From a bacterium YEK0313 (GTDB lineage Bacteria > Pseudomonadota > Alphaproteobacteria > Rhizobiales > Phreatobacteraceae): 64,000 bases of DNA. Shown here piece after piece: positions 43,152 through 52,696 of the stretch (within the stretch, counting starts at the first letter, position 1; every line of letters begins with the position of its first letter). The stretch covers positions 3,025,501 through 3,089,500 of the forward strand of contig CCMO02000001.1 of assembly GCA_000751295.2 (NCBI GenBank). Reading direction: 5' to 3'. The notes beneath the pieces were generated by a model, which worked only from the letters and a program-made list of their open reading frames with translations, ran no database searches and was not told where the DNA came from. The translations under genes were made by a program, and so were the position numbers.

Positions 43152-43401
43152 GTGCTCTTCGTGTGGCCGATGCGGCTGGCTGACCATGAGCGTTCCATTC
43201 CCGTCTTTGCCGGCTGGCGGCGGCCGACCCTAGCAGAACGGCGGGCCGGCATTCCCGCCGGGTGAATTTTTTATGCGTAGGGTGGCGGCCATCCGCCGCA
43301 CTAGGGTGCGGTTTCTGTAGGACGGCGGCCCGCACGGATGCATCGAGACCGGCGCGGCGCCATGAACCGCCGCTGTTGCGGCGGCAGGGACCTGAAACGG
43401 C

Positions 43402-44616
43402 ATGGCGGAGCATCCACCTGGGAACACGGCGCGTGCCTGGCTCGGCGTCCTCGCGCTCGCGGTCGCCGCCTTTGGCATCGTCACGACCGAATTCGCGCCG
43501 GTCGGCCTCATGTCGGCCATTGCCGGCGCGTTCGATCGCCCGGCGGCGGAGATCGGCCTCTCGGTCACCGTCTATGCCTGGATCGGCGCGGCGGCGGGGC
43601 TGCTCTCGCCCATCCTGCTCAAGGCCCTGCCGCGCAAGCAGCTGCTGGTCGCGCTGGTCTTCGCCCTGGCGGCGAGCAATGCCGTGGCGGCCCAGTCCTC
43701 CGGCTTCGCCGGCTTTCTCGCCGCGCGCATGGCGGGGGCGGTCGCGCATGGCTGCTTCTGGGCGGTCGCGACGGCGGTTGCGGCCGAGATCGTGCCGCGC
43801 GAGCGCCTGGGACTTGCCACCGCCATCGTCTTCGGCGGCATTACGGTGGCGATCGTGCTTGGCGTGCCGCTGACCAATCTCGTCGGCGAGATGAGCGGCT
43901 GGCGCTTCGCCTTCGCGGCGATCGCGGCGCTCGGCCTGGTCACCGGCGTGACGATAGCGGTCCTGCTGCCGCCGGTCGGGCCCCCTGCCGTCGCCGGCTG
44001 GCGCTCGATGGCCGCGGTGCTGCGCGAGGGCGCCATGCGCACCATCTATGGCGTGACCGCCCTGATGGCGATCGGCCATTTCGCGGCCTATACCTTCATC
44101 GAACCCTATCTGAGGGCCGTTCCCGGCACGGCCGAGGCGATGGTGTCGGCCTCGCTCGCCGCTTTCGGTGCGGCGGGCGTTCTCGGCAACATGCTGACCG
44201 GCGCGCTGGCCGACCGGCACATGCGGCCTTTGATCGCCGGCGGCTTCGCCGTGCTGGTGGCGGCTCTGGTCGGCCTCGGTCTCGCCGGGCCGGCGCTCGG
44301 GCCGCTCGTGACGCTGGCCCTGGTGGCGGCCTGGGGCGGTGCCGTTTCGGTCCTGTTCGCCGGGCTGCAGATCTGGATGCTCAGGACCTCCGGCGCCGCC
44401 GCGATGCCGGCGGCGGCGATCCACGCCGCGGTGGTCAATCTTGCGATCGGCCTCGGCGCGAGCTGCGGGGCGCTGCTGATGCAAGGACGAGGGCCGGACC
44501 GCGTCATGCTGGCGGCCGCCGGCATTGCACTGGTGCCGCTCGCCGCCGTGCTGATCGGCCGGCCGCGCGGGCTCGAACGCGCCGGGACGGACGAGGCAAA
44601 GCGGGCGCCGGCCTGA
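43402..44616 (+). CDS. MFS transporter (AraJ/DHA1-like)
   Basis: A 404-residue 12-TM major facilitator. TM1 carries VAAFGIVTTEFAPVGLMSAIAG, a pattern shared with the AraJ-type exporter at 12085 (TTEFLPVGLL). TM2-3 have SVTVYAWIGAAAGLLSPIL and ALPRKQLLVALVFALAASNAVAA, and TM4-5 AHGCFWAVATAVAAEIVPRERLG. Probably an efflux pump for sugars or drugs. It is divergent from the DUF4336 gene, 250 bases away, with no regulator beside it. Confidence 0.88.
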   Translation: MAEHPPGNTARAWLGVLALAVAAFGIVTTEFAPVGLMSAIAGAFDRPAAEIGLSVTVYAWIGAAAGLLSPILLKALPRKQLLVALVFALAASNAVAAQSSGFAGFLAARMAGAVAHGCFWAVATAVAAEIVPRERLGLATAIVFGGITVAIVLGVPLTNLVGEMSGWRFAFAAIAALGLVTGVTIAVLLPPVGPPAVAGWRSMAAVLREGAMRTIYGVTALMAIGHFAAYTFIEPYLRAVPGTAEAMVSASLAAFGAAGVLGNMLTGALADRHMRPLIAGGFAVLVAALVGLGLAGPALGPLVTLALVAAWGGAVSVLFAGLQIWMLRTSGAAAMPAAAIHAAVVNLAIGLGASCGALLMQGRGPDRVMLAAAGIALVPLAAVLIGRPRGLERAGTDEAKRAPA

Positions 44617-44780
44617 ATCGCCGCGTGCGCTCCGCCGAGCGGCCGATGGGCGGTCCATTCCTTCCGAGGTAAAATCGCGCGGGGCGGCCGTCATGCGGGC
44701 CATTCCGGGGCCGCGCTTCTCCTTGCCCGGGAGGGCGGCCATAGTGCGCGAGGGCCCGGTCGGGACCGCGGGGAGCCAGG

Positions 44781-46076
44781 ATGCGCCGTCTGCCGTTCTT
44801 TTATGGTTGGATCATCGTCGCGGTGACCTTCGTCACCATGGGCATCGGAGTCAACGCGCGCACGTCCTTCTCGCTGTTCTTCGCGCCGATCCTCGACGAG
44901 TTCGGCTGGGAGCGCGGCGTTACGGCCGGCGCCTTCTCCTTCGGCTTCCTGATCTCGGCCGTGCTGAGCCCGCTCATGGGCAAGCTGATGGACCGCACCG
45001 GTCCGCGCACGGTGATGGAGATCGGCGTCGTCCTGATGGGGGCGGGGCTGCTGCTCGCCCCGCTCACGACACAGCCCTGGCATCTCTATGTGACCATCGG
45101 CGTCCTGGTCGGTGCGGGCAGCGTCTGCCTCGGCTATTCCGGCCAGTCGCTCTATCTGCCGAACTGGTTCATCCGCCGGCGCGGCCTCGCCGTGGGCCTC
45201 GCCTTTGCCGGCGTCGGCATCGGCTCGGTGACGCTGCTGCCCTGGGTCCAGATGGCGATCGACGGTGCCGGCTGGCGTTCGGCCAGCACCACGATGGGCA
45301 TTCTCATTCTCGTCGTTCTCGCGCCGCTCAACCTGCTGCTGCGCAAGCGGCCGGAAGACATCGGCCTCAAGCCCGACGGCGACAGCGGTTCCGGCCCGGC
45401 CGCCGCCGCGCAGGGGTCCAATGTCGTCGATCCCGCCTGGGTGGCGGTCGACTGGACGCTCGGCCGCGCGCTGAAGACCGCGCGGTTCTGGTGGCTCGCG
45501 CTCGGCTATTTCTGCGGCCTCTATGTCTGGTACGCGGTGCAGGTGCACCAGACCAAATATCTGGTCGAGATCGGCTTTTCCTCGACCCTGTCGGCCTGGG
45601 CGCTCGGCCTCGTCAGCCTCGTCGGCATTCCCGGCCAGATCGCGCTCGGCTACGTCTCCGACCGGATCGGCCGGGAATGGGTCTGGACCATCTCCACCGT
45701 CGGCTTCGCCATCTGCTTCGCGCTCCTGATCGCCCTGCAGCACACGCCGGCGCTGGTCCTGCTCTATCTCATGGTGTTCACGCAGGGCTTCCTCGGCTAC
45801 GGCCTGACCTCGATCATGGGCGCCGTGGTGGCCGAGATCTTCCAGGGGCGGAACTTCGGCACGATCTTCGGCACCGTCATGTTCGTCGCGCTCGGCGGCG
45901 GCGCGGCCGGTCCCTGGCTGACCGGCCTGCTGCACGACCGCTACGGCGACTATACGCTCGCCTTCTCGATCGCGATCGTGCTCAGCCTCCTGTCGGCCGC
46001 CGCGATCTGGATGGCCGGACCGCGCCAGATCCGCGCCGTCGGCGGCCGGATGGCGGCGATCTCGAAAGCGGCCTGA
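44781..46076 (+). CDS. MFS transporter (OFA/monocarboxylate type)
   Basis: A 431-residue 12-TM transporter. The opening FFYGWIIVAVTFVTMGIGVNARTSFSLFFAPILDEFGWERG is typical of oxalate/formate and monocarboxylate antiporter-like MFS proteins; the central loop (about 195-220) is Gly/Ala-rich, and TM7 is followed by VHQTKYLVEIGFSSTLSAWALG. GGVIGS-type loops are replaced by GLVSLVGIPGQIALGYVSDRIG. The ligand is probably an organic acid. It is convergent with the cysteine-synthase-like gene 18 bases downstream. A second transporter of this type is at 48861-50132. Confidence 0.88.
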   Translation: MRRLPFFYGWIIVAVTFVTMGIGVNARTSFSLFFAPILDEFGWERGVTAGAFSFGFLISAVLSPLMGKLMDRTGPRTVMEIGVVLMGAGLLLAPLTTQPWHLYVTIGVLVGAGSVCLGYSGQSLYLPNWFIRRRGLAVGLAFAGVGIGSVTLLPWVQMAIDGAGWRSASTTMGILILVVLAPLNLLLRKRPEDIGLKPDGDSGSGPAAAAQGSNVVDPAWVAVDWTLGRALKTARFWWLALGYFCGLYVWYAVQVHQTKYLVEIGFSSTLSAWALGLVSLVGIPGQIALGYVSDRIGREWVWTISTVGFAICFALLIALQHTPALVLLYLMVFTQGFLGYGLTSIMGAVVAEIFQGRNFGTIFGTVMFVALGGGAAGPWLTGLLHDRYGDYTLAFSIAIVLSLLSAAAIWMAGPRQIRAVGGRMAAISKAA

Positions 46077-46094
46077 GGTTCGGCGGCGCGGCGG

Positions 46095-47018
46095 CTATTT
46101 CTTGCTGAGATATTTCATCCCCGTGTCGCACATGATGGTGACGACGGTCGCGCCGGGCCGCAGCCTTTCGGCAAGGCGCAGCGCCGCCACCACATTGGCC
46201 CCCGTCGAGGTGCCCGCGAACAGGCCTTCCTCGCGTGCGAGCCGCAGCGCCATGGCAGAAGCCTCCTCGGTCGAGACCGGCTCGATCCGATCGGCGATGC
46301 CGTCGTGCCAGAGCGGCACGACGAAACCGGCGCCGATCCCGTCGATCTTGTGGCCGCCCGCGGCGCCGCCGGAGAGAACCGGCGATTCCGCCGGTTCGAC
46401 CGCGACGATCGCGGTCGCGCCGTCGTGGCGGCGCAGCGTCTCGGCCATGCCCCGCAGCGAGGCCGCGGTGCCGACCGCCTGAACGAAACCGTCGACCCTT
46501 CCGCGGCTATCCTGCAGGATCTCCTCGGCCATGGCGTGATAGGCCGCGAGCTGGTCGGTGTTCTTGAGCTGATCGGTCCAGAAGGCTTTCGTCTCGCCGG
46601 CGATCACCCGCGCTGCCTCGACCATGTCGCGCGTCAGCTTCTCCGTCATCCGGCCGGATTCGCTTCGGACGATGGTCAGCTTCGCGCCGAGGGCCGCCAT
46701 GTGGTCCAGCTTCTCCCGGGCGAAGGCGTCGGACGAGACGATGTGCAGCGGATAGCCCTTGACGGCGCAGACCAGCGCGAGCGACACGCCCGTGCTGCCG
46801 CCGGTATATTCGACCACGGCGCCGCCGGCCTTCAGCCGGCCGTCGGCCTCGGCCGCCTCGATCATGGCGAGCGCCATGCGATCCTTCATGCTGCCGGTCG
46901 GGTTTTCGTCCTCGAGCTTGAGAAGGATCCGGCTGCCGTGCGGCACGCCGATCCGCCGCAGCGCGACGAGCGGCGTCCGGCCGATGCGGTCGAGTACGGT
47001 TCCTTGCACGGCGGCCAT
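46095..47018 (-). CDS. Cysteine synthase/beta-substituting PLP enzyme
   Basis: A 307-residue fold-type II PLP enzyme. The PLP-binding Lys45 is in ENPTGSMKDRMA, and the phosphate-binding EYTGGSTGVSLA follows at about 68-79; GFVQAVGTAASLRG and the C-terminal FAGTSTGANV and TIMCDTGMKY motifs agree with cysteine synthase-like enzymes. Cysteine synthases usually have NPTGSVKDR and SVGG; the exact substrate (O-acetylserine or another beta-substituted amino acid) is not settled. ATG 47018 is preferred; the frame to 47318 runs through the neighbouring promoter. Divergent from the gamma-glutamyltransferase gene. Confidence 0.88.
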   Translation of the reverse strand: MAAVQGTVLDRIGRTPLVALRRIGVPHGSRILLKLEDENPTGSMKDRMALAMIEAAEADGRLKAGGAVVEYTGGSTGVSLALVCAVKGYPLHIVSSDAFAREKLDHMAALGAKLTIVRSESGRMTEKLTRDMVEAARVIAGETKAFWTDQLKNTDQLAAYHAMAEEILQDSRGRVDGFVQAVGTAASLRGMAETLRRHDGATAIVAVEPAESPVLSGGAAGGHKIDGIGAGFVVPLWHDGIADRIEPVSTEEASAMALRLAREEGLFAGTSTGANVVAALRLAERLRPGATVVTIMCDTGMKYLSKK

Positions 47019-47236
47019 GGCGGATCTCCTCGGCTTCGGCCCGGCGCGGCCGGCTCTCGACGCATCAATATAGGCGCACCCAGCCGAAGCCATTATGGCC
47101 GCGCCGGTCAACAGTCCTGTGCCGGACGGAGCCTGTCCATCGCATGCGAGACCTGCCGACACGGGTGAGGCGCGCCGATCCGGGCTGGCTATGATCCCGA
47201 TCGCGACAACAAGCAGTTTCAAGGGGACACGAGGAC

Positions 47237-48832
47237 ATGCACGGACGGCGACCGACGATAACTTCGCTCCACGGCATGGTGGCGGCGGCGCACCCGCTGG
47301 CGGCGCAGGCGGGCGCACGGGTGCTCGCGAGCGGCGGCAATGCCTTCGACGCTGCGGCGGCGACCGCCGCCGCGCTGAACGTGGTCGAACCCTTCATGTC
47401 GAGCCTTGCCGGCGAAGGGCTCGCCACCATGTGGGTCGCTGCGGAAAAGCGTGTGCGCGTCCTGGATTTCGTGCCGAAGATCCCGGCGAGCTTTCCGGTC
47501 GAGCGGTTCCGCGAACGGGCCGAGCTCGAGCGCGGCGCGCTGCCGGTCGGTACGCCCGGCAATCTCGCCGGCTGGGCCGAGCTGGTACGGACCTATGGCC
47601 GCAAGTCGCTCGCCGATGTGCTGGCGCCGGCGATCGCCCTGGCCGAGGACGGCTTCGCGCTCGCCGAGTTCGGCGTCGAGGAGTTTGCCGAGCAGAAGCC
47701 GGTGCTCGCGGGCTATCCGGCGCTCTACGACAACTGGGCCAAGGCCTACCTGCCGGCCGGCGGCATCAGGCTCGGCGCCGTGCTGCGCCAGCCGGACCTC
47801 GCCGCGACCTTGCGCGGCCTTGCCGAGAACGGCCCGGGCTATCTCTATGGCGGGCCGCTCGGTGAGCGCATCGTGACCCATCTGAAGAGCCTCGGCGGTA
47901 TCATGACGCTCGCCGATCTCACCGACTTCAAGCCAGCCTGGCGCGAGCCCCTGGCTGGCTCCTATCGCGGCCTGACCGTGCATGTGCCGCCGCCGCCCTG
48001 CGAAGGCTTCCAGTTCCTGCTGACCCTGCGGATCCTGGAGGGTGTCGATTTCAAGGGGCTGGCCCATAATGGCGTCGAGCATCTCGACCGGGTCTACCGC
48101 GCCATCCGGCTGGCCGCGGGCGAGCGCATCGCCCACAACAATCCGCCGCCGGACAGGCTCGCCGCGATCATGTCCGACGAGACGGTCGCGCGCCTGCGCC
48201 GCCGCCTCGCCGACGGCAAGCCGATCGCGGGACCGACCGAACAGTGGATGGCCGGCCATGGCGAGGACCCCGCCCATACCACCTCGTTCTCGATCGCCGA
48301 CCGCGAGGGCAATCTCATCTGCATCACCCAGAGCCTCGGCAGCCCCTTCGGCAGCGGCGTCGTGGTGCCGGGCACCGGGCTCTGCCTCAACAATTTCCTC
48401 TACTGGGCCGACGTCCAGCCGGAAAGCCCGAACCGGTCCAGGCCGGGCGGCGACCTCCTGATGTGCATGTCGCCGTCGATCTCGCTGCGCGACGGCAAGC
48501 CGGTGCTGGCGCTCGGCACGCCCGGCAGCTACGGCATCCTGCAGACCCAGGCCCAGGCCTTCGTGCACCATGTCGAGTTCGGCCTGCCGCTGCAGGAGGC
48601 GATCGAGGCGCCGCGGGCGCGGCTGTGGGACGGCCGCGTGGTCGAGCCGGAAGATCGCATCGCGCCGGATGTGATCGCCGCGCTCGGCGAGCGCGGGCAC
48701 GATATCCAGCTGCACCCCGGCGGCTGGACCATGCGCGTCGGCGGCATGCAGGCCGTGGCGGTGGATCCCGCGACCGGCGTCCTGACCGGGGCTGCCGATC
48801 CGCGCCGCGACGGCTATGTCGCGACGCCCTGA
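47237..48832 (+). CDS. Gamma-glutamyltransferase family protein
   Basis: A 531-residue Ntn-hydrolase precursor. The large-subunit part starts HGMVAAAHPLAAQAGARVLASGGNAFDAAAATAAALNVVEP, and the autocleavage region is HTTSFSIADREGN (about 347-359), with Thr348 as likely nucleophile; the motif is TTSFS rather than the common TTH(F/Y)S. The small subunit has SPFGSGVVVPGTGLCLNNF and ends in a GGMQAVAVDPATGVLTGAADPRRDG tail. No signal peptide is evident, so it may be cytoplasmic. GAGGAC lies just before the ATG. It is convergent with an MFS transporter and divergent from the cysteine-synthase-like gene. Confidence 0.9.
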   Translation: MHGRRPTITSLHGMVAAAHPLAAQAGARVLASGGNAFDAAAATAAALNVVEPFMSSLAGEGLATMWVAAEKRVRVLDFVPKIPASFPVERFRERAELERGALPVGTPGNLAGWAELVRTYGRKSLADVLAPAIALAEDGFALAEFGVEEFAEQKPVLAGYPALYDNWAKAYLPAGGIRLGAVLRQPDLAATLRGLAENGPGYLYGGPLGERIVTHLKSLGGIMTLADLTDFKPAWREPLAGSYRGLTVHVPPPPCEGFQFLLTLRILEGVDFKGLAHNGVEHLDRVYRAIRLAAGERIAHNNPPPDRLAAIMSDETVARLRRRLADGKPIAGPTEQWMAGHGEDPAHTTSFSIADREGNLICITQSLGSPFGSGVVVPGTGLCLNNFLYWADVQPESPNRSRPGGDLLMCMSPSISLRDGKPVLALGTPGSYGILQTQAQAFVHHVEFGLPLQEAIEAPRARLWDGRVVEPEDRIAPDVIAALGERGHDIQLHPGGWTMRVGGMQAVAVDPATGVLTGAADPRRDGYVATP

Positions 48833-48860
48833 CGGCAATCCCGTCCGATGGCCGCGGGGA

Positions 48861-50132
48861 TCAGCTCCGTGGCGCGGCGGCCGCCTTCGGCAAGGCCGCG
48901 ACGATGACGGCGGCCAGCAGGCCGGCCGCCGTGCTGGCCAGGATCGGCACCTGGTAGCTGCCGGAGAAGTCGAAGGCGAAGCCCGCCGCCGTCGGCCCGA
49001 CCAGCGTGCCGAAGGCGACGCTGGTATAGAGCACGCCGATGATGCTGCTGACATTGCGGCCGCCGAAATAGTCCATGACCAGCGACGGTATGATCGCGAC
49101 GAACCCGCCATAGAAGACGCCATAGGCGAAGGCGAACACCGCCAGCGGCCAGAAGCTGCCGGCCAGGGCCCAGATCGCCATCGACAGGGCCATGCCGGCG
49201 AACATGGCGGTGAGCGCGTTCTTGCGCCCCATCCGGTCGGCGAGGTCGCCGAGGAAGAACCGGCCGGCCGTGCTGCCGATGCCGATAATGCCGACCAGGA
49301 GCACGGCGGAGCCCTGCGCCACGCCATGGTCGAGTGCATAGGGCACGAGATGCACGAAGGGCACGAACAGGCCGAACGAGCAGAAGACGCAGGCAATGTA
49401 GAGGCCGACGAAGCGGCCCGAGCCGACGGCCGCGCGCACTGGAAACCCTTCGGGCGCGGCGCGCGCGACGCCCGGCTCGACCGGATCGCCGTCGGGATTG
49501 AGGCCGCGGTCGCGCGGATCGTTTTCGATCAGCAGGGCCATGCCGATGCCGATCACGGCGGCGAGCAGACCGAGCATGACATAGGCCTGGCGCCAGCCGA
49601 AGCCCGCGATCAGCGCGGCGGCGAGCGGCGGCATGGCCAATGTGCCGACGCCGATGCCGCTGACGGCGATGCCCGAGGCGAAGCCGCGGCGCCGGACGAA
49701 CCAGCGCTGCACCGCGCCGACGACGGGCACATAGGAGGCGCCGACGCCGAGACCGACGCCGAGGCCATAGGCGAGATAGACCTGGACGAGGCTGGTCGCG
49801 AGCCCGGCGGCGATCAGTCCGCCGCCGGTCAGCAGCATGCCGATGACGGCAAGGCTTTTCGAACCCCAGCGGTCGGCGAGTGGCCCGCTGATCACGCCGA
49901 GGCCGAAATAGAGAAAGCCGGCCAGTGAAAAGACCAGCGAGACCGAGCCGCGGGAGGCGGCGAAATCGCGCTGCAGCGGTTCGACGAAGGCGCTGAACGT
50001 ATAGGCGGAGCCGAAACCGACGAACATGACGGCGAAGGCGCCCGCGACCACGAGCCAGCCATGGAAGAGGCGTGGGCGGAGGGGGGCGGTCTGCGAGCTC
50101 AAGGCCATCTCCTTCAGGGGCGATGATGTCAT
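48861..50132 (-). CDS. MFS transporter (OFA/monocarboxylate type)
   Basis: A 423-residue 12-TM transporter opening FHGWLVVAGAFAVMFVGFGSAYTFSAFVEPLQRDFAASRGS, similar in plan to the protein at 44781. VPVVGAVQRWFVRRRGFASGIAVSGIGVGTL and FFLGDLADRMGRKNAL (motif A of the second half) are clear. ATG 50132 overlaps the upstream amidase stop (ATGA), with AGGAG nine bases ahead, so it is coupled to the amidase and probably imports its substrate, an amide or carboxylate. Confidence 0.9.
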   Translation of the reverse strand: MTSSPLKEMALSSQTAPLRPRLFHGWLVVAGAFAVMFVGFGSAYTFSAFVEPLQRDFAASRGSVSLVFSLAGFLYFGLGVISGPLADRWGSKSLAVIGMLLTGGGLIAAGLATSLVQVYLAYGLGVGLGVGASYVPVVGAVQRWFVRRRGFASGIAVSGIGVGTLAMPPLAAALIAGFGWRQAYVMLGLLAAVIGIGMALLIENDPRDRGLNPDGDPVEPGVARAAPEGFPVRAAVGSGRFVGLYIACVFCSFGLFVPFVHLVPYALDHGVAQGSAVLLVGIIGIGSTAGRFFLGDLADRMGRKNALTAMFAGMALSMAIWALAGSFWPLAVFAFAYGVFYGGFVAIIPSLVMDYFGGRNVSSIIGVLYTSVAFGTLVGPTAAGFAFDFSGSYQVPILASTAAGLLAAVIVAALPKAAAAPRS

Positions 50133-51607
50133 TGCCGCCGGCTCCTGTCAGGCGGCATTGTGGGGGACGGGCGGCGGCGGTGCCAGTCGGTCGCAGCCTG
50201 GAACGCCATGCCGGCTGCGATCAGCGCGGCTTCGCCGAGATCCGGCCCGACGAGCTGGAAGGCGAGCGGCAGGCCGTCGGCTGAAAAGCCGCCAGGCAGC
50301 GTGAGGGTCGGCTGGCCGGTCATGTTGAACGGGCAGGTATAGCGCTGCAGTGCGGCGATCAGCGCCGGCTGTTCGCCGAGGCTCCGGATGGTGGCGAGCG
50401 ACAGCGGCGGGAAGGGGTGGACCGGGGTCAGGATCAGATCGACCGCGCCGTGGAGGGCCGCGACGCGGCCGGCGAAGGCGCGGCGGCGGAGCCTGATGGC
50501 GTGGAGCGCGGTCCCCAAGACCTGAAGCCCGGCCTCCACGACGCCGGAGAGCACCGGGCCGTAGTCGCGGGCGCGGGACGGATAGAATTCGGCATGGGCG
50601 ACCGCCGCCTCGACGGCGCAAAGCGGCGACCAGTCCGCGACCGCCTCGTCGACATCCGGAAAGGCAATGTCGACGACATCGGCGCCGAGCGAACCGAAGA
50701 CGGCCAGCGCGTCGCCGAGGACCTGCTGCACCATCGGATCGACGCCCGCGGTGTTCCAGGCCGGATCGACGCCGAGCCGCATTCCGGCAAGCGAGCGTGG
50801 CGGTTCCGGCGGCGGCGCCGGCACGGGCGCGTGCCGGCAGGTCGGATCGGCGGGGTCGGCACCGGCGATCGCCGCCAGCAGCACCGCGGCATCCGCCGCG
50901 CTGCGCGCGATCGGCCCGACATGGTCGAGCGTCGGCGCGAGCGGAAAGACGCCGTGCCGGCTGACCCGGCCCCAGCTCGGCTTCAGCCCGGTCAGGCCAT
51001 TGGCGGCCGACGGCCAGCGGATCGAGCCGCCGGTATCCGAGCCGATCGTGCCGAAACTGAGACCGGCCGCGACCGCGACGGCCGGGCCGCTCGACGAGAT
51101 GCCCGGCCAGTGGTCGTGCGCCCAGGGGTTCTTCGGAGGGGTGATGGCTGGATGGTGATCGGAATAGGCGCCTTCGGTCATCTGCAGCGTGCCGATGACG
51201 ATCGCGCCCGCCGCCTTCAGCCTGGCGACCACGGTCGAGTCCTCGACCGCCTCCCGTCCGGCATGGATGGTCATGCCGGCGCCGGTCGCAAGGCCCGCCA
51301 CGGCGAACATGTCCTTCACGGCGATCGGGATGCCGTGCAGCGGCCCGCGATAGCTGCCGGCAAGGATCTCCCGCTCGGCCGCTGCCGCATCGGCGCGGGC
51401 CGCCGCAGCGGCGACGTGGACGAAGCTTGCGAGTTGGCCGTCGCACGTGCCGATCCGGTCGAGGGTCAGGTCCGTCGCCGTGACAGGGGAGATGTCCCTG
51501 CGGGCGATCAGGCTTGCAAGCTCGAGGAGTTCAAGGGCGTGGAGCGGCACCGCGGCTGCGTTCGGGCAGTTCGGATTCGATTCAGAAATTCTCATTGATT
51601 GTGCCAT
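50129..51607 (-). CDS. Amidase signature family protein
   Basis: A 492-residue amidase. The Ser-cisSer-Lys triad is visible: Lys98 in GIPIAVKDM, the cis-Ser region GISSSGPAVAVAAGL (170-184), and nucleophile Ser195 in GSDTGGSIRWPSA. TNGLTGLKPSWGRVSRHGVFPLAPTLDHVGP-type sequence follows. It hydrolyses a small amide to acid and ammonia; Trp198 and the GISSSGP variant differ from GatA, so it is not the tRNA amidotransferase. AGGA is three bases before ATG 51607. It forms a two-gene operon with the MFS carrier and is divergent from a GcvA-like LysR. Confidence 0.92.
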   Translation of the reverse strand: MAQSMRISESNPNCPNAAAVPLHALELLELASLIARRDISPVTATDLTLDRIGTCDGQLASFVHVAAAAARADAAAAEREILAGSYRGPLHGIPIAVKDMFAVAGLATGAGMTIHAGREAVEDSTVVARLKAAGAIVIGTLQMTEGAYSDHHPAITPPKNPWAHDHWPGISSSGPAVAVAAGLSFGTIGSDTGGSIRWPSAANGLTGLKPSWGRVSRHGVFPLAPTLDHVGPIARSAADAAVLLAAIAGADPADPTCRHAPVPAPPPEPPRSLAGMRLGVDPAWNTAGVDPMVQQVLGDALAVFGSLGADVVDIAFPDVDEAVADWSPLCAVEAAVAHAEFYPSRARDYGPVLSGVVEAGLQVLGTALHAIRLRRRAFAGRVAALHGAVDLILTPVHPFPPLSLATIRSLGEQPALIAALQRYTCPFNMTGQPTLTLPGGFSADGLPLAFQLVGPDLGEAALIAAGMAFQAATDWHRRRPSPTMPPDRSRRQ

Positions 51608-51705
51608 TGATCCTGCTGCACGGCCGTTTCGATTGAGCTAAGATGATGGACAACTGCTGACGCCGCAAACCAGAAGATCTGCACGTTTCGAGTGAGAAAA
51701 ACTAA

Positions 51706-52617
51706 ATGAATGAAGGCCGCCTTCCGCCGCTCAACGCACTCCGCTGCTTCGAGGCGGCGGCGCGGCATCTGTCGGTGAAGCATGCCGCGGCGGAGCTTTG
51801 CGTGACGCCCGGCGCGGTCAGCCAGATGCTCAAGACGCTGGAAGGTCATCTCGGCGTGCAGCTGTTCCATCGGGTCAATCGCGGCATCTATCTGACCGAG
51901 GCGGGACAGGGCTACCTGCCGCCGGTGCGCAACGCCTTCCGGCAGATTGCCGATGCCTCCCGGCGCGTTGCCGCGGCGGCCGAATCGAGCCTGTTGACCG
52001 TTTCGGTCACGCCGTTCTTTGCCTCTGCCTGGCTGGTGCCGCGGCTCAAATCGTTTCAGCACGCCCATCCCGGCATCGATCTGCAGGTGGTGACCGGCAA
52101 TGGCCTTGCCGATTTCGGCCGCGACGGCGTCGACATCGCGGTGCGCCATGGGCTCGGCCGCTATCCGGGGCTGTGGAGCGAGAAGGTGGTGGCGGTCGAA
52201 ATGGTGCCGGTGGCGACGCCGGGCCTCGTCGCCGAGATCGGCAGGCCGGCGGGACCTCAGGCGCTGACGCGCTGGCCGCTGGTGCACGATACCGACCGGC
52301 GCGGCTGGCAGCTATGGTTCGAGGCCCAGGGCATCAGCGACATCGGGCCGCCGCGCGGACCGTCCTTCGACGATCCGGGCCTCCTGATGAAGGCGGTGGC
52401 GGCCGGGCAGGGCGCCGGCCTTCTCCCGGCCGCGATGGTCGCGCCCGACATTGCCGCCGGGCGGCTCGTCCGGCTGGCCGAGGTCGCCATGCTGGAAAGC
52501 TTTGCCTATTACCTCGTCTATCCCGAGGCCTTCCATGCCCGGCCGAAGGTTGCCGCCTTCCGGGCCTGGATCCTCGCGGCCGCGGGCCATGCGCCGGCGG
52601 GCGAGGCCGCGCACTGA
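51706..52617 (+). CDS. LysR family transcriptional regulator (GcvA-like)
   Basis: A 303-residue LTTR with the GcvA-type start LPPLNALRCFEAAARHLSVKHAAAELCVTPGAVSQMLKTLE, and RVNRGIYLTEAGQGYLPPV closing the HTH. The effector domain contains SVTPFFASAWLVPRLKSFQHAHPGIDLQV and DGVDIAVRHGLGRYPGL. Divergent from the amidase, with a 98-bp intergenic region, so it should control the amidase-MFS operon in response to the amide or its product. Confidence 0.92.
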   Translation: MNEGRLPPLNALRCFEAAARHLSVKHAAAELCVTPGAVSQMLKTLEGHLGVQLFHRVNRGIYLTEAGQGYLPPVRNAFRQIADASRRVAAAAESSLLTVSVTPFFASAWLVPRLKSFQHAHPGIDLQVVTGNGLADFGRDGVDIAVRHGLGRYPGLWSEKVVAVEMVPVATPGLVAEIGRPAGPQALTRWPLVHDTDRRGWQLWFEAQGISDIGPPRGPSFDDPGLLMKAVAAGQGAGLLPAAMVAPDIAAGRLVRLAEVAMLESFAYYLVYPEAFHARPKVAAFRAWILAAAGHAPAGEAAH

Positions 52618-52696
52618 ACCCATGCTCCGGGCGATTTGCGCCGATCTGCGATCGGTGCTTTGAGAGGTGCGCGACATTGCATGGGATACGACGATC

